This document shows positions 30,795 to 41,300 of a stretch of DNA of 64,000 nucleotides, one piece after another. Both the position numbers and the translations under genes were made by a program. The stretch is taken from contig CAUYUJ010017774.1 of assembly GCA_963575745.1 (NCBI GenBank), positions 1 to 64,000 on the forward strand, read 5' to 3'. The DNA is from Prorocentrum cordatum. Lineage: Eukaryota; Sar; Dinophyceae; Prorocentrales; Prorocentraceae. Each line of letters opens with the position of its first letter. Within the stretch, counting starts at the first letter, position 1. Under the pieces are notes generated by a model, which was not told where the DNA came from, ran no database searches, and saw only the letters and a list, made by a program, of their open reading frames with translations.

Positions 30795-31180
30795 AAATGG
30801 AGTGCGAAGGAGTGCCTCTGGGGAGTATCTCCAGAGGCTTTCGGGCGGAGTGCGGACGACTGCGGAGGATTTCAAATTCGAGCGGAGGCCTCTGGGGAGC
30901 ACCTCCAGAGGCCTCCAGGAGGAGTGCGGACGAATGCGGAGGATTTCAAATTCAAGCGGAGGCCTCTGGGGAGTGCCTCCGGAGGCTTTCGGGCGGAGTG
31001 CGGACGAATGCGGAGGATGTTAAATTCCAGCGGAGGCCTCTGGACTGCCTCCCAGAGGCTTCCGGGAGGAGTGCGGACGAGTGCGGAGGATATCAAATTC
31101 GAGCGGAGGCGTCTGGGGACTAGTGCTGGAGGCCCCCGGCGGGAGGATTGCGGACGAGTGCGGACGATTTTGAATTGGAG
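30795..31180. repeat. Tandem ~70-bp repeat, about five copies
   Basis: Units share GGAGTGCGGACGAVTGCGGA, GGATTTCAAATTCGAGCGG and AGGCCTCTGGGGAG, with progressive divergence. Confidence 0.88.
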
Positions 31181-31244
31181 GCTGGAGGGTGGGAGGGTGG
31201 GGCGGCGGGCGAGGGAGGGGGGAGGGATAGGCCCGGCGACAAAG

Positions 31245-31615
31245 AAGCGACCACATCTTCTTTGCGAGACCTTGCGTGCAGAGGCTGTGATATGATTCTG
31301 GCAGGCCCAGTGAGGCAGACATGAAAACATCTCCCTGGCGAAGACGTGCGTGCAGAGGCTGTGATATGTTTTGCCAGCCGCGGTGAGGGAGACTTCAAAC
31401 CATCTTCCTTGCCAAGATGTGCGTGCAAAGGCTGTGATGTGATGATGTTGGCATGTGAATCGAACGATGTCGTGCGTGCGATTGCTGTGCGATGATCTGG
31501 TTGTGATGTGGAGGCAACTGTGAACCGAACGATGTCGTGCGTGCGATGTCTGTGCGATGATCTGGTTGTCATGTGGAGGCAACTGTGAACCGTCTGGCGC
31601 GCTCCGCGTGCCACG
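31245..31615. repeat. Tandem ~65-bp repeats
   Basis: First part: CGTGCRGAGGCTGTGATATG units near 31270, 31345 and 31420. Second part: AACCGAACGATGTCGTGCGT units with GATCTGGTTGT near 31450-31600. No coding signal. Confidence 0.8.
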
Positions 31616-31624
31616 GTCGTTTAT

Positions 31625-32300
31625 TTCGCACACACCGGTAGTGCGCTGTGCCGTTGCATTACATTGCATTGTATTGTATAGCATTGTATTGTCTTGCATT
31701 GTTGCGAAACCGGCCTGAGAGATCCACCGCTGGAAACAAGCCCAGGAGGACCATCGAACCCTCTGCCTTGTACCGTTTACGTGCAACCCAGAAGCTCGTA
31801 CCGTTTACGTGCAGTATTACTCTATGTGGTGACATTGCGTTGTATTGGGTTCTATTGTGCAGCATTGCGTTGCGTTGTATTGCGTCGTGCCGTTGCGTTG
31901 CAGAGCATTGTATTGTATAGTATTGTAGTCTCTTGCATGGTTGCAAAACGGCCTGGGAGGTCCATCGGTGAAAATAGGCCCAGGAGGACCATATAACCCT
32001 CTGTCTTGTACCGTGTACGTGCAGCCCAGAAGCTCGTACCGTTTACGTGTAGTCTCTGGGTACGACCTTCTGGGTTGCACGAAAATGGTACGAACTCCTG
32101 GGCTTCGCTGAAACGGTACAAGACAGATGAGTGCAGATGCGCATTCCCTTGTACTCTATGTGGTGGCATTGCGTTGTATTGGGTTGTGTTGTGCAGCATT
32201 GTGATACATTGCATTGCGTTGCGCCGTTCCATTGCGCTGTATTCTGTGGTGTTGCATTGTGTGCCATTTGCAGCAGTACATCGCTTGTGCATTGTCGGAC
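31625..32300. repeat. TACCGTTTACGTGCA repeat family, block 3
   Basis: Two diverged units with the same order of parts as block 1. The block ends only ~35 nt before the spliced-leader-like TTGGCTCAAG upstream of the SAP gene. Confidence 0.9.
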
Positions 32301-32336
32301 CGTCGGAGGAGAATGATCTATTGATGCGTAATTGAC

Positions 32337-32346
32337 TTGGCTCAAG
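32337..32346 (+). other. Spliced-leader relic TTGGCTCAAG
   Basis: Identical to the last 10 nt of the dinoflagellate spliced leader, 90 nt upstream of the next gene's first ATG. No hairpin motif follows here. Such relics are known to arise when trans-spliced mRNAs are reverse-transcribed back into the genome; at this length a chance match cannot be excluded. Confidence 0.5.
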
Positions 32347-32435
32347 ACGAGGTTTTCATAATTGATCAACCGTCGAGTCATCTACAGGCTCCTAGCGGGC
32401 GCTGGTAGGTCAGCCGCAGGCTCTACTACTTACAT

Positions 32436-33683
32436 ATGGTCAGGTACATGGGGTCGCCAGGTTACGTTTATTCTCTCGCCATCCTGGTTTTGCTTGCTGT
32501 CCGCGGGTACCACGGCAACCTTTGGGCAGGCAGCTACATCGCTACCAAGCAGAATCTCTTATGCAACGATTTCGACGCATTCATCAAAGGTTTGCTTCGC
32601 AACCATGGCAAGGAGAGCGCTGGCGAACATCACACTTGGGCAGCTCATGTAGAGGGCCGCCACACGGCGCACACTGGCGTCAAGCCAGTGGAGGCGCTCG
32701 GGGACCCCAACGTGCAGGCAACCTTCAAGGAAGTGGCGGGAACATGGGCAGAGTATGTGGGGCCCCTGTTACCCCGTGCAGTTCAGTCAATTGATGAAGA
32801 CGTTCTCACTAGCATGGCAGACGCAATTGGGAAAAAGGTTCCTTTATGCTTGCGGGACTCAGGAGTTGCGTGCGCCGGTGATTACACGAAGCAGAACATG
32901 CTGAAATGTTTGAATTCGCTGTTGCCCATAATCTTCAACATCGCCCCCGTGCCGTACAGCCAAAAACTACACGAGTGGTTGGGTGATAAACAAGCTGCAG
33001 GGTCGCTTTGTGATTCCCTACATAGTTTCGGCCTTTCAAACGCACGGGATGTCATCCGCGCGGTTTCTCAGCTACGGGTGCCCGCGAGCGCCACTGCAGA
33101 TTTCTCCATGGAGTCCATCATTGACAAAGCATCGGTGCAGGAGGTCAGCTGGGCCACGCTGATCGTGCACCAGTGCGAGGTTCGCCAGGTGCTTGAGGCG
33201 TTCCCAATGAGCGTCATCGATCGGATTTTACAGTCCCCTGCTAGCGCATACAAGGCCGAAGTATCAGCAGCCTCTCGCACTTTGTTCGCCGATGTTAAGC
33301 GCACATCCTGCTTCGCCGTAACTCTGGTGCCGGCAGCTGCACAGGCCCTGGGACTATCCTATGAGAAGCCGCAGAGGGTCGTCGGCAGCGCGGCCCGGCT
33401 GCTGAAGATTTCGTTAGCTTTGGCCAAAAAAGGCTTCAGCCCCAAGGCGTCGGTGTTCGGGATACCAGAATGGATCACGTTGGTGGAGATGGCGTTGCAC
33501 ATTCTGAGCAAAACGAAGGGACAGAAGGCGATGCCGAAGAGGAGGGCGAAGCGCTGTCAGAAGCAGTGCAGCATCGAGGAGCTCCGCAAGAAGGCGCAGA
33601 AATTCCACATCAACCCCCGCGGGAAAAGCAAGGCGAAACTGCTGCGAATGATATCTTCGGCGAGCAATGCCGCGGCGAAGTGA
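32436..33683 (+). CDS. Unknown 415-aa protein with C-terminal SAP-like motif
   Basis: Long unbroken non-repetitive frame. The first ATG, at 32436, gives an N-terminus with a hydrophobic stretch (VYSLAILVLLAV) that could be a signal peptide or anchor, or could be untranslated if a later Met is used. Most of the protein is helical in appearance with no family recognised. Near the C-terminus a Lys/Arg-rich stretch (MPKRRAKRCQKQ) is followed by SIEELRKKAQKFHINPRGKS with KAKLLRMI, matching the SAP DNA-binding pattern (two short helices joined by a G-K turn). Inference: nuclear DNA-binding protein. A spliced-leader relic precedes it. Confidence 0.6.
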   Translation: MVRYMGSPGYVYSLAILVLLAVRGYHGNLWAGSYIATKQNLLCNDFDAFIKGLLRNHGKESAGEHHTWAAHVEGRHTAHTGVKPVEALGDPNVQATFKEVAGTWAEYVGPLLPRAVQSIDEDVLTSMADAIGKKVPLCLRDSGVACAGDYTKQNMLKCLNSLLPIIFNIAPVPYSQKLHEWLGDKQAAGSLCDSLHSFGLSNARDVIRAVSQLRVPASATADFSMESIIDKASVQEVSWATLIVHQCEVRQVLEAFPMSVIDRILQSPASAYKAEVSAASRTLFADVKRTSCFAVTLVPAAAQALGLSYEKPQRVVGSAARLLKISLALAKKGFSPKASVFGIPEWITLVEMALHILSKTKGQKAMPKRRAKRCQKQCSIEELRKKAQKFHINPRGKSKAKLLRMISSASNAAAK

Positions 33684-33890
33684 GGTGGAGCAGCAGCCCC
33701 GCCGCAGACGTGCAACGTTCGATTTGTACAATTTTACGCACGTTCCCTCGCATTACATATTGCGCCGTTTACGCGCAGGCACGCATCTTCACCTGTCTAG
33801 GGACGCATTGGATGTTCGCCGCCAATCTGCGCAGCAACGTTTGGTTGGGCGCAAATTTACACATCGCCATATGCTGGACGAGGCCTTTGC
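33684..33890. other. Intergenic
   Basis: Short unique stretch between the SAP gene and the long repeat array; includes TTTACGCGCAGGC, already resembling that repeat. Confidence 0.4.
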
Positions 33891-36800
33891 CCAAGATGAT
33901 TGAGACATTGTCAGACAGCGCGTTGCGTTGTACTGCGTTGTGCTGCTGCGTTGCGTTGCATTGCACTGCGCGGTATTGTATAGTCTGGCGTGATTGCGAA
34001 ACGGGCCCGGGGGGTCCATCGCGGAGAACAGGCCCAGGAGGACCGTGGAACCCTCTGTCTTGTACAGTTTACGTGCAGCCCAGATGCTGGCACCGTTTAC
34101 GCGCAGTCTCCGGGTGCGAACTTCTGGGTTGCACGCAAGAGGTACGAACTCCTGGGCTGCACGTAAACAGTACGAACGCCTGGGCTGCACGTAAACGGTG
34201 CGAGACAGAGGGGTGTAGATTCCCATTCCCTTGTACTCTATGTGGTGACATTGCGTTGTATTGGGTTGTATTTTGCAGCATTGCGTTGCATTGAAATGCG
34301 TTGTGCCGTTGCGTTGCATTGAATTGTATTTTATAGCGCTGTACTGTCTTGCGTTGTCGCGAAACGAGCTTGGGAGATCCTTCGCTGAAAATAGGCCCAG
34401 GAGGTCCATTCTTGAGTAGGTCGTCCTGAAGCTTCTCTTCGGCCGCTCCTCGTGAGTCCTGGCGCAACAGGGGCAACAGGCCCCCGGGCCCCTCCCGGCG
34501 TCCAAACGCACCAGCTTTTCGAGCCGCGTCCGACCGTGGCGACGAGGAGGGCCCCCGAAGGCCAAAAAGCTTCAAACCTCGATCCTCGAGGCTCGAGGTC
34601 TGACCCTCGACGTGACTCGTACCGTTTTCGTGCAGCCTCCGGGTGCGATCTTCTGGGTTGCACGTAAGAGGTACGAACTCCTTGGCTGCGCGTGCACGGT
34701 ACGAGCTCCTGGGCTGCACGTAAACGGTACGAAACAGAGGGACGCAGATTCGCATTCCTTTGTACTTTATGTGGTGACGTTGCGTTCTATTGGGTTGTAT
34801 TGTGCTGCGTTGCGTTGCGTCGTATTGCGTTGTGACGTTGCGTTGCACTGCATTGAATTGTATAGTATTGTTGTTTCTTGCACTGTTTCGAAACAGGCCT
34901 GGGAGGCCAATCGCCGAAAACAGGCCCAGGAGAACCACCGAACCCTCTGTCTTGTACCGCTTACGTGCAACCCAGAAGCTCGTACCGTTTACGTGCAGCC
35001 TCTGGGTGCGAACTTCTGGGTTGCACGTAAACGGTACGAGCTCCTGGGATATCGTAGACGGCACGGGACAGATGGGTGCAGATGCGCATTCCCGTGTATT
35101 CTATGTGGTGACATTGCGTTGTATCGGGATGTATTGTACAGCATTGCGTTGCGTTGTATTGCGTCGTGCCGTTGCGTTGCAGAGCATTGTGTTGTATAGT
35201 ATTGGATTGTCTTGCGTTGTTTCGAAGCGGGCGTGGGAGGCCCATCGCTGAAAACACGCCCAGGAGGACCATCGAATCCTTTGTTTTGTACCGTTTACGT
35301 ACGACCCAAAAATTCGTACCGTTTACGTGATGTCTCTGGGTGCGAACTCCTGGGCTGCACGTAAACAGTACGAGACAGAGGGGTGTAGATTCCCATTCCC
35401 TTGTACTCTATGTGGTGACATTGCGTTGTATTGGGTTGTATTTTGCAGCATTGCCTTGCATTGTATTGTAGAGCGTTGTATTGTCTTGCGTTGTTGCGAA
35501 ACGGACTTGGGAGGTACATCGGTGAAAATAGTCCCAAGAGGTCCATGTCTGAATAGGTCGTCCTGAAGTTTCTCTTCGGCCGCTCCTCGTGAGTCTTGGC
35601 GCAACAAACAAGTCCCCGGACCCCTCCCGGGGTCCAAACGCACCAGCTTTTCGAGCCGCGTCCGGCCGTGGCGACGAGAGGGGCCCCCGAAGGCCAAAAA
35701 CCTTAATTCTCAATTCTCGAGGTTCGAGGTTTGAACCTCGACGTGACTCGTACCGTTTACGTGCAGCCTCCGGGTGCGATCTTCTGGGTTGCACGTAAGA
35801 GGTGCGAACTCCTTGGCTGCGCGTACACGGTGCGAGCTCTTGGGCTGCACTTAAACGGTACGACACAGAGGGGCGCAGATTCGCATTCCTTTGTACTCTA
35901 TGTGGTGACGTTGCGTTCTATTGGGTTATATTGTGCTGCGTTGCGTTGCGTTGTATTGCGTTGTGCCGTTGCGTTGCACTGCATTTGTATAGTATTGTCT
36001 TGTCTTGCACTGTTTCGAAACAGGCCTGGGAGGCCCATCGCTGAAAACCGGCTCAGGAACACCGCCGAACTCTTTGTCTTGTACCGCTTACGTGCAACCC
36101 AGACGCTCGCACCGTTTACGTGCAGTCTCTGGGCGCGAATTTTTGGGTTGCACGTAAACGGTACGAGCTCCTGGGCTGAACGTAAACGGCACGGGACAGA
36201 TGGGTGCAGATGCGCATTCCTTGTGTTCTATGTGGTGACATTGCGTTGTATCGGGATGTATTGCACAGCATTGCGTTGCATTGTATTGCGTCGTGCCGTT
36301 GCGTTGCAGAGCATTGCGTTGTATAGTATTGTATTGTCTTGCATTTTTTCGAAACGGGCTTGGGAGGCCCATCGCTGAAAACACGCCCAGGAGGACCATC
36401 GAATCCCTTGTTTTGTACCGTTTACGTACGACCCAGAAGCTCGTACCGTTTACGTGATGTCTCTGGGTGCGAACTTCTGGGTTGCACGTAAACGGTACGA
36501 ACGCCTGGGCTGCACGTAAACAGTACGAAGTCCTGAGCTGCGCGTAAACGATACGAGACAGAGGGGTGTATATTATAATTCCCTTGTACTCTATGTGGTG
36601 ACATTGCGTTGTATTGGGTTGTATTGTGCAGCATTGCCACGCATTGTATTGTATAGTGTTGTATTGTCTTGCATTGTCGCGAAACGGACTTGGGAGGTCC
36701 ATCGCTGAAAACAGGCCCAGGAGGTCCATGTCCGAGTAGGTCGTCCTGAAGCTTCTCTTCGGCCGCTCTTCGTGAGTTGTGGTGCACCAGGGGCCAAATC

Positions 36801-36960
36801 CGTTTAAAACGGGTCCCCAGACCCCTCCCAGGGTCCAAACGCACCAGCTTTTCGAGCCGCGTCCGGCCATGGCGACGAGGAGGCCCCCGAAGGCCAAAAA
36901 TCTTCAAACCTCGATCCTCGAGGTTCGAGGTTTGAACCTCGACGTGAATCTGGAGGAAGC
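33890..36960. repeat. TACCGTTTACGTGCA repeat family, block 4 (long array)
   Basis: About eight units of ~350-400 bp in ~3.1 kb. A higher-order period is visible: three copies of a segment with CAGCTTTTCGAGCCGCGTCC and a Lys/Ala-like GGCCCCCGAAGGCCAAAAA occur at about 34490, 35620 and 36820, each about 1.1 kb apart, each followed by an inverted pair TCGAGGTTCGAGGTTTGAACCTCGA. Heads contain tandem ~30-bp ACGTAAACRGTACGAACNCC units. Many frames are open but rich in repeats; I regard none as a gene. Confidence 0.9.
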
Positions 36961-37074
36961 CTTGCCGCAGGACTCCTGACCGTGTACCTGAGAGCTGCGC
37001 TTCGCCGCCCCTCGTCGCGCGAGTGCCAACGTGCTCTCCTCGCGCGCCGGCCCACCCGCGAGGATAAGGACGAG

Positions 37075-37195
37075 GGAGTGGAGGAGGAGGAGGAGGAGGA
37101 GGAGGAGGGCGATGATGTTGATGAAGATCAGGATGATGATAGGAGGAGGAGGAGGAGGAGAAGGAGGAGGAGGATGAGGAGGAGGATCATGAGGG
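37075..37195. repeat. (GGA)n microsatellite
   Basis: GAGGAG/GGAGGA tract. Confidence 0.92.
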
Positions 37196-37209
37196 AAAAC
37201 GGCATGAAT

Positions 37210-37381
37210 GAGGTGTCCGCGGGGAGATGAGGAACACGATGTTGATGACGACGAGGATGATGACGATGCTGAGACTGATGCTGCTGATGGTGCGGATGAT
37301 AATACGAATGATGATGCTGATGATGACGATGCTGATGATGATGGTGATGCGGATGTTTATGCGGATGCTGGTGACGATGAC

Positions 37382-37412
<31 letters not shown>

Positions 37413-37560
37413 GTTATGCTGATGATGATGGTGATGATGACGCTGATGATGATGACGATGATGACGGTGATGATGACGACGACGATGGTGATGATGACGA
37501 TGATGATGATGGTGGTGATGATGATGATCATGAACATGATTGTGGTTTTGGCCGACGATG
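37210..37560. repeat. (GATGAT/GACGAT)n microsatellite
   Basis: Interrupted GAT trinucleotide tract giving Asp-rich, Met-rich or His-rich frames, all artefacts. Confidence 0.95.
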
Positions 37561-37589
37561 GCCCCAATGATGAAATATGATGCCCAGCA

Positions 37590-38110
37590 GGGTCTCGAAT
37601 CCCTCTTGAGTCTTTCTTGGGCCTTCCTTGGAGCCTTCTTCGGTCCCTCTTGGAGACCCCAAGGGAGGCTTTCTCGAGCCTTAAGAGAATTCCAAGAATG
37701 TTCCCACAGGGCTTTCGCAGGCCCCAAGAGGCCCCAAGAGAACTCCAAGGTCGCCCCAAGGGGGCTTCATGAGAGTCCTTGGAAATCCGAACTACTTGGG
37801 AAAACATTACCGCGCGTTTCCGAAATAGTTCGGGCCCTCTGGAAGCCTTTTGGGGAGCCCCCTTGAGGTCTTCTCATGCCTTAAGTGGATTCCACGAGGG
37901 CCCCCAGAGGGATTTCGCAGGCCGCAAGAAGTTCCAAGAGGCTTCAAGAGGGCTCCAGAATGACCCCAAGAGCGCCCCAAGGGGGCCCCAGGTGGTTCCA
38001 AGAGAGCTCGGGAAGCTCGAAGTTACTATGGGGAAGCACTGCCGCGCTTTCCCGGAATAGTTTGGGCCATCATGAGGCTCTCTTGGGGCTCTCTTGGGGC
38101 CTCTGTAGGA
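37590..38110. repeat. CCAAGAGG-type degenerate repeats
   Basis: CCCCAAGAGG and TTCCAAGAG phrases, the inverse complement of the GGCCTCTTGG family. The phrase GGGAARCAYTRCCGCGCTTTCCG occurs at 37798 and 38031, so a ~235-bp unit is duplicated. Confidence 0.75.
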
Positions 38111-38205
38111 CCCTCAGGGTCCGGACCCCCCCCCGGAAGCCGCAGCCCTTTCCAAAAACAAATGGCAATCGCCATTGCGATGCGTCGTTTGTCGCTCGCT
38201 TCATC

Positions 38206-38297
38206 GGCTCAAGATGTTAGCAAACGTGGCTCGGCATTGCCGGCCTGTTTTGACTTCTCAGCTCTCTCCCTGATCGTGGATCAGCATTGCTGTCCTG
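38206..38297 (+). promoter_or_regulatory. Leader: GGCTCAAG plus two covarying hairpins
   Basis: GGCTCAAG at 38206-38213, 12 nt gap, hairpin 1 (GGCTCGGCATTGCCGGCC core) at 38226-38247 and hairpin 2 (GGATCAGCATTGCTGTCC core) at 38276-38297; ATG follows 26 nt later. Hairpin 2 differs from hairpin 1 at four stem positions that still pair (C-G to A-T and G-C to A-T). The leader is nearly identical in order and spacing to that at 46157-46248. Confidence 0.75.
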
Positions 38298-38323
38298 TGA
38301 TCTCTCTGTCACACTTCGTCGTC

Positions 38324-41300
38324 ATGGCCGCCGACGACCAGCGCGCTGCTGCCACTCAGCCCATGAGTCAATTTTCAGCTGATTTGGGTGACTCTATCAT
38401 GCAGGGTGCTGCGCCGCCTTCTCCAATCGAGCGCGGCGGGTCTCCGGGCGAGCTCGGCGGCGACATGCGCACCCACGTCATCGCCATTTCGACGAACGCG
38501 CCCGCTGGCCCGCCGCATGTTCCAGCCGATACTGTTGGGGTGGTGCCTGCCGACGAGCTGTGTCTGTATCACTGTTGTAATGCTGCCGCGGATATGCATT
38601 CGTGGTTGCGCGGCAGACATGCGTCTGGTTACGCAGAAGATAGGGGCAGAGTTTGCGCAGACGAAGCGCGCGCCAAGCAGCTCCGGGATCGCATCGCGCA
38701 GATGGCGCGGGACGCAGGAGACGAAGCCACTGCTGCCAGATTGCTGAAGACCGGGCGAGAAGCTTACGCGGGCTTTGATGAAATATAATATTTCTGCGAG
38801 GTCCTGGGCAGCCAGATCGTCGTCGAGCACTACGAGGACACGAAGCACTCTGTTCAGAGCGTTTATGGTAACGGCCCTTTGAGAGCGCTCTTTCGGCTTC
38901 ACACGCAGTCCTCTGAGGATGGGCACGAGGTCGATCATTGGTCGTGCCTGCAGAGTTGGATTCCGCGAGTTCCAGAAGTCGCCGCGCGCGCGAGCAAGCC
39001 CGAGGATGCGCCCGCCGATCCCGTCGGCGACAGCAGCTCCCTACAGCGACGGTTGAAACTCCCGGGCGCAGCTACACGCAGTGCGGAATTCGACGAGTTC
39101 ACGATGGAGGTAGACAGCGAGCGGAGCTGGCTGGAAAGTTTAACGGCAGACCCTGAGCCGCCTGCTCAGAGCATACTCGTGCAGACGGAGGCGGTGAAAG
39201 CATTCATAGAGAAGAAGCACGCCTCATGGGATCCGTACCTGAAGCGGATTGCCCTTGGGGCGCTAGCCATGTATCGATGTCGGCTATCCAATATCTACGT
39301 TCGAGAGTATGTCATGATGATGCACATCATACTTGGCGGTGACTACCTCGTCGCCCACGACGGGGTCATGTATTTGTGGAACGGGTATACAAGGTTCTTC
39401 GAGAAGTACGAGGGTCTCATGCCAGAGATTGTGCATGCTGCCCTGAAGGAGTACCTCTTGACTTTGGAAGGGCTTTTCCGGTCCTTCACTGGCGAGGTTC
39501 GGCGGGATGACGAGGCCGCAATGTCCGCGATCGAGGGGTCTTTGGAGAAGAGCGGGCCCGAGGCTCGGAAGGCGTTCGCCGCGTGGCGCGACAACGCCAT
39601 CTTCAACAGAGGAGGCAAGGGCGGCGGCAAGGGCGGCGGCATGGGGGGCGCGGGGGAATCTGCCGCAGAATTCGATGCTCTCTCGCAGATAGAGGCGCAA
39701 GGGCTGGATGGCGATGCGCACGCGCCGGCAGACGACAGCTCCGCGCGCAGTGCGCCGTGGTATATCACGATCGCAGTGAGCGTTGCTCGAGTTGGGCGAA
39801 GCTTACAGATCCAGATGATTCAGAACAAGTTGCCGTCGTTTTACTGCGAATGGTGCGAGACTCCGCGCCCCTCGCTCAGGGGCGTCGCCCACCCCGACAT
39901 CGCGTTCGTCTACGACCTGGGCGGAACCCCGGTGACGCAGATCACGAGGGAGAGTGAGCGCAAGAGCATATACATCGGCATACCGCACAAGATCAAGGCT
40001 TACTTGGGTGACCCGGCGTTGAAGGTGGCCGCGACGAGAGTGGATCAGTTCTACAGGCAGACATTCTGGGCAAACGCCGCCGCGCACAAGGTGTGCATGG
40101 CCGCCCTCGCTCTGGCGAAGAGAGGGTTGAACGTCGACCAGCTGTTCTTCTTCTGGGGAGCCGGCGGCGTCGGGCTTTCGCTGACGACGGCCCATCTCGA
40201 CGCCATGCTCGGCCACTCCAACCACAAGTATTTCGACCCGCAGGTGTTCTATCTTGACGAGGAGACGCGGAAGACGGTGGAGTCGCTCAAAGGCACGATC
40301 GTTCTCACGGCACAGGAGAAGCCAGAAGGCTTGAGGAAGAGCTTCCGGGAGGATTTGTTCAAGAAGCTGGCGTCTGCCGACGGCATCTTTGGTCGACTGC
40401 CGTATCAGATTTTGACGAAGGTTGTATACCTGGTCGGATGGAAACGCATGGAGCTCAACAAGCTCATCACTTTCGACGGAGTCACTGAGGGCGCATTCCA
40501 CGCCATCTACCGGAGGTCTCTTCTGATCAAGATTTATGCTAGGTTTGTCGACGCGGAGTACATCAGGCGCGCCCTGCCGGACGCAGAGAAGTACGGCATC
40601 TTCCCGCGAGCGCCGGATCTGAAGCCGTTCATGCAGTCGGGGCCCGCCATCGCGGCTGGTCTGCAACGACAGCTGGGCTTCGAACGGAAATACGGCGAAG
40701 CCGCATCGAGGTCGCTGATAGATGACTACTGCCTGCGCGGAGGAGATAATGGGATCACGGAGAAATACATGCGACAGGCGTGTCTTCTCTCGGAGCCGAG
40801 CAGGCCGAAGCCTGGCGGCCAGAGCAGCGCGGCTGCCCCGCCGCCTGGCGTCGACTTTGATGTCGGAGCGGGCGGGTCGCAGGATGCGGAAGAGCCCATG
40901 GCGCAGTTGCGCCGCCAACTCCTCCATCAGATGCTCGAGCGGAGCTTCGACGCCTTGACATTTTCATACTTGAAGCAGATGTCCACAGGGCAGATTCAGG
41001 GCCTGCCGGAGAAGAAACCGACGCTGTGGATGTCGATGGAGGAGTCCGCCGGATGGTCGAAAGGTGGTTTGTATGGCAAAGCGAAGGACAGACTTTTACC
41101 AAAATTGTTGACCACTCGCAAGTTCGAGGATATTGTGCCGGCGCCGAACGTGGAGGAGCCGACCGTGCTACCAGGACAGTGGGACCGCGCGGCGCTGAGC
41201 CGCTACGCGAACGGCAACGCTTGTCGCAAGCGCAACGTCGACATCATGATTGAGACCTTGGGTGCCGTCCCAAAGCCGCGCGGGCGGAGGAAGCGCGGAA

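Noticed and set aside
33890-36900. Several 150-330-codon frames in the TACCGTTTACG array
   Set aside because: They follow the repeat in multiple phases and strands and share no domain; repeat artefacts.
37208-37580. Asp-rich or Met-rich protein from the GAT tract
   Set aside because: Pure microsatellite translation.
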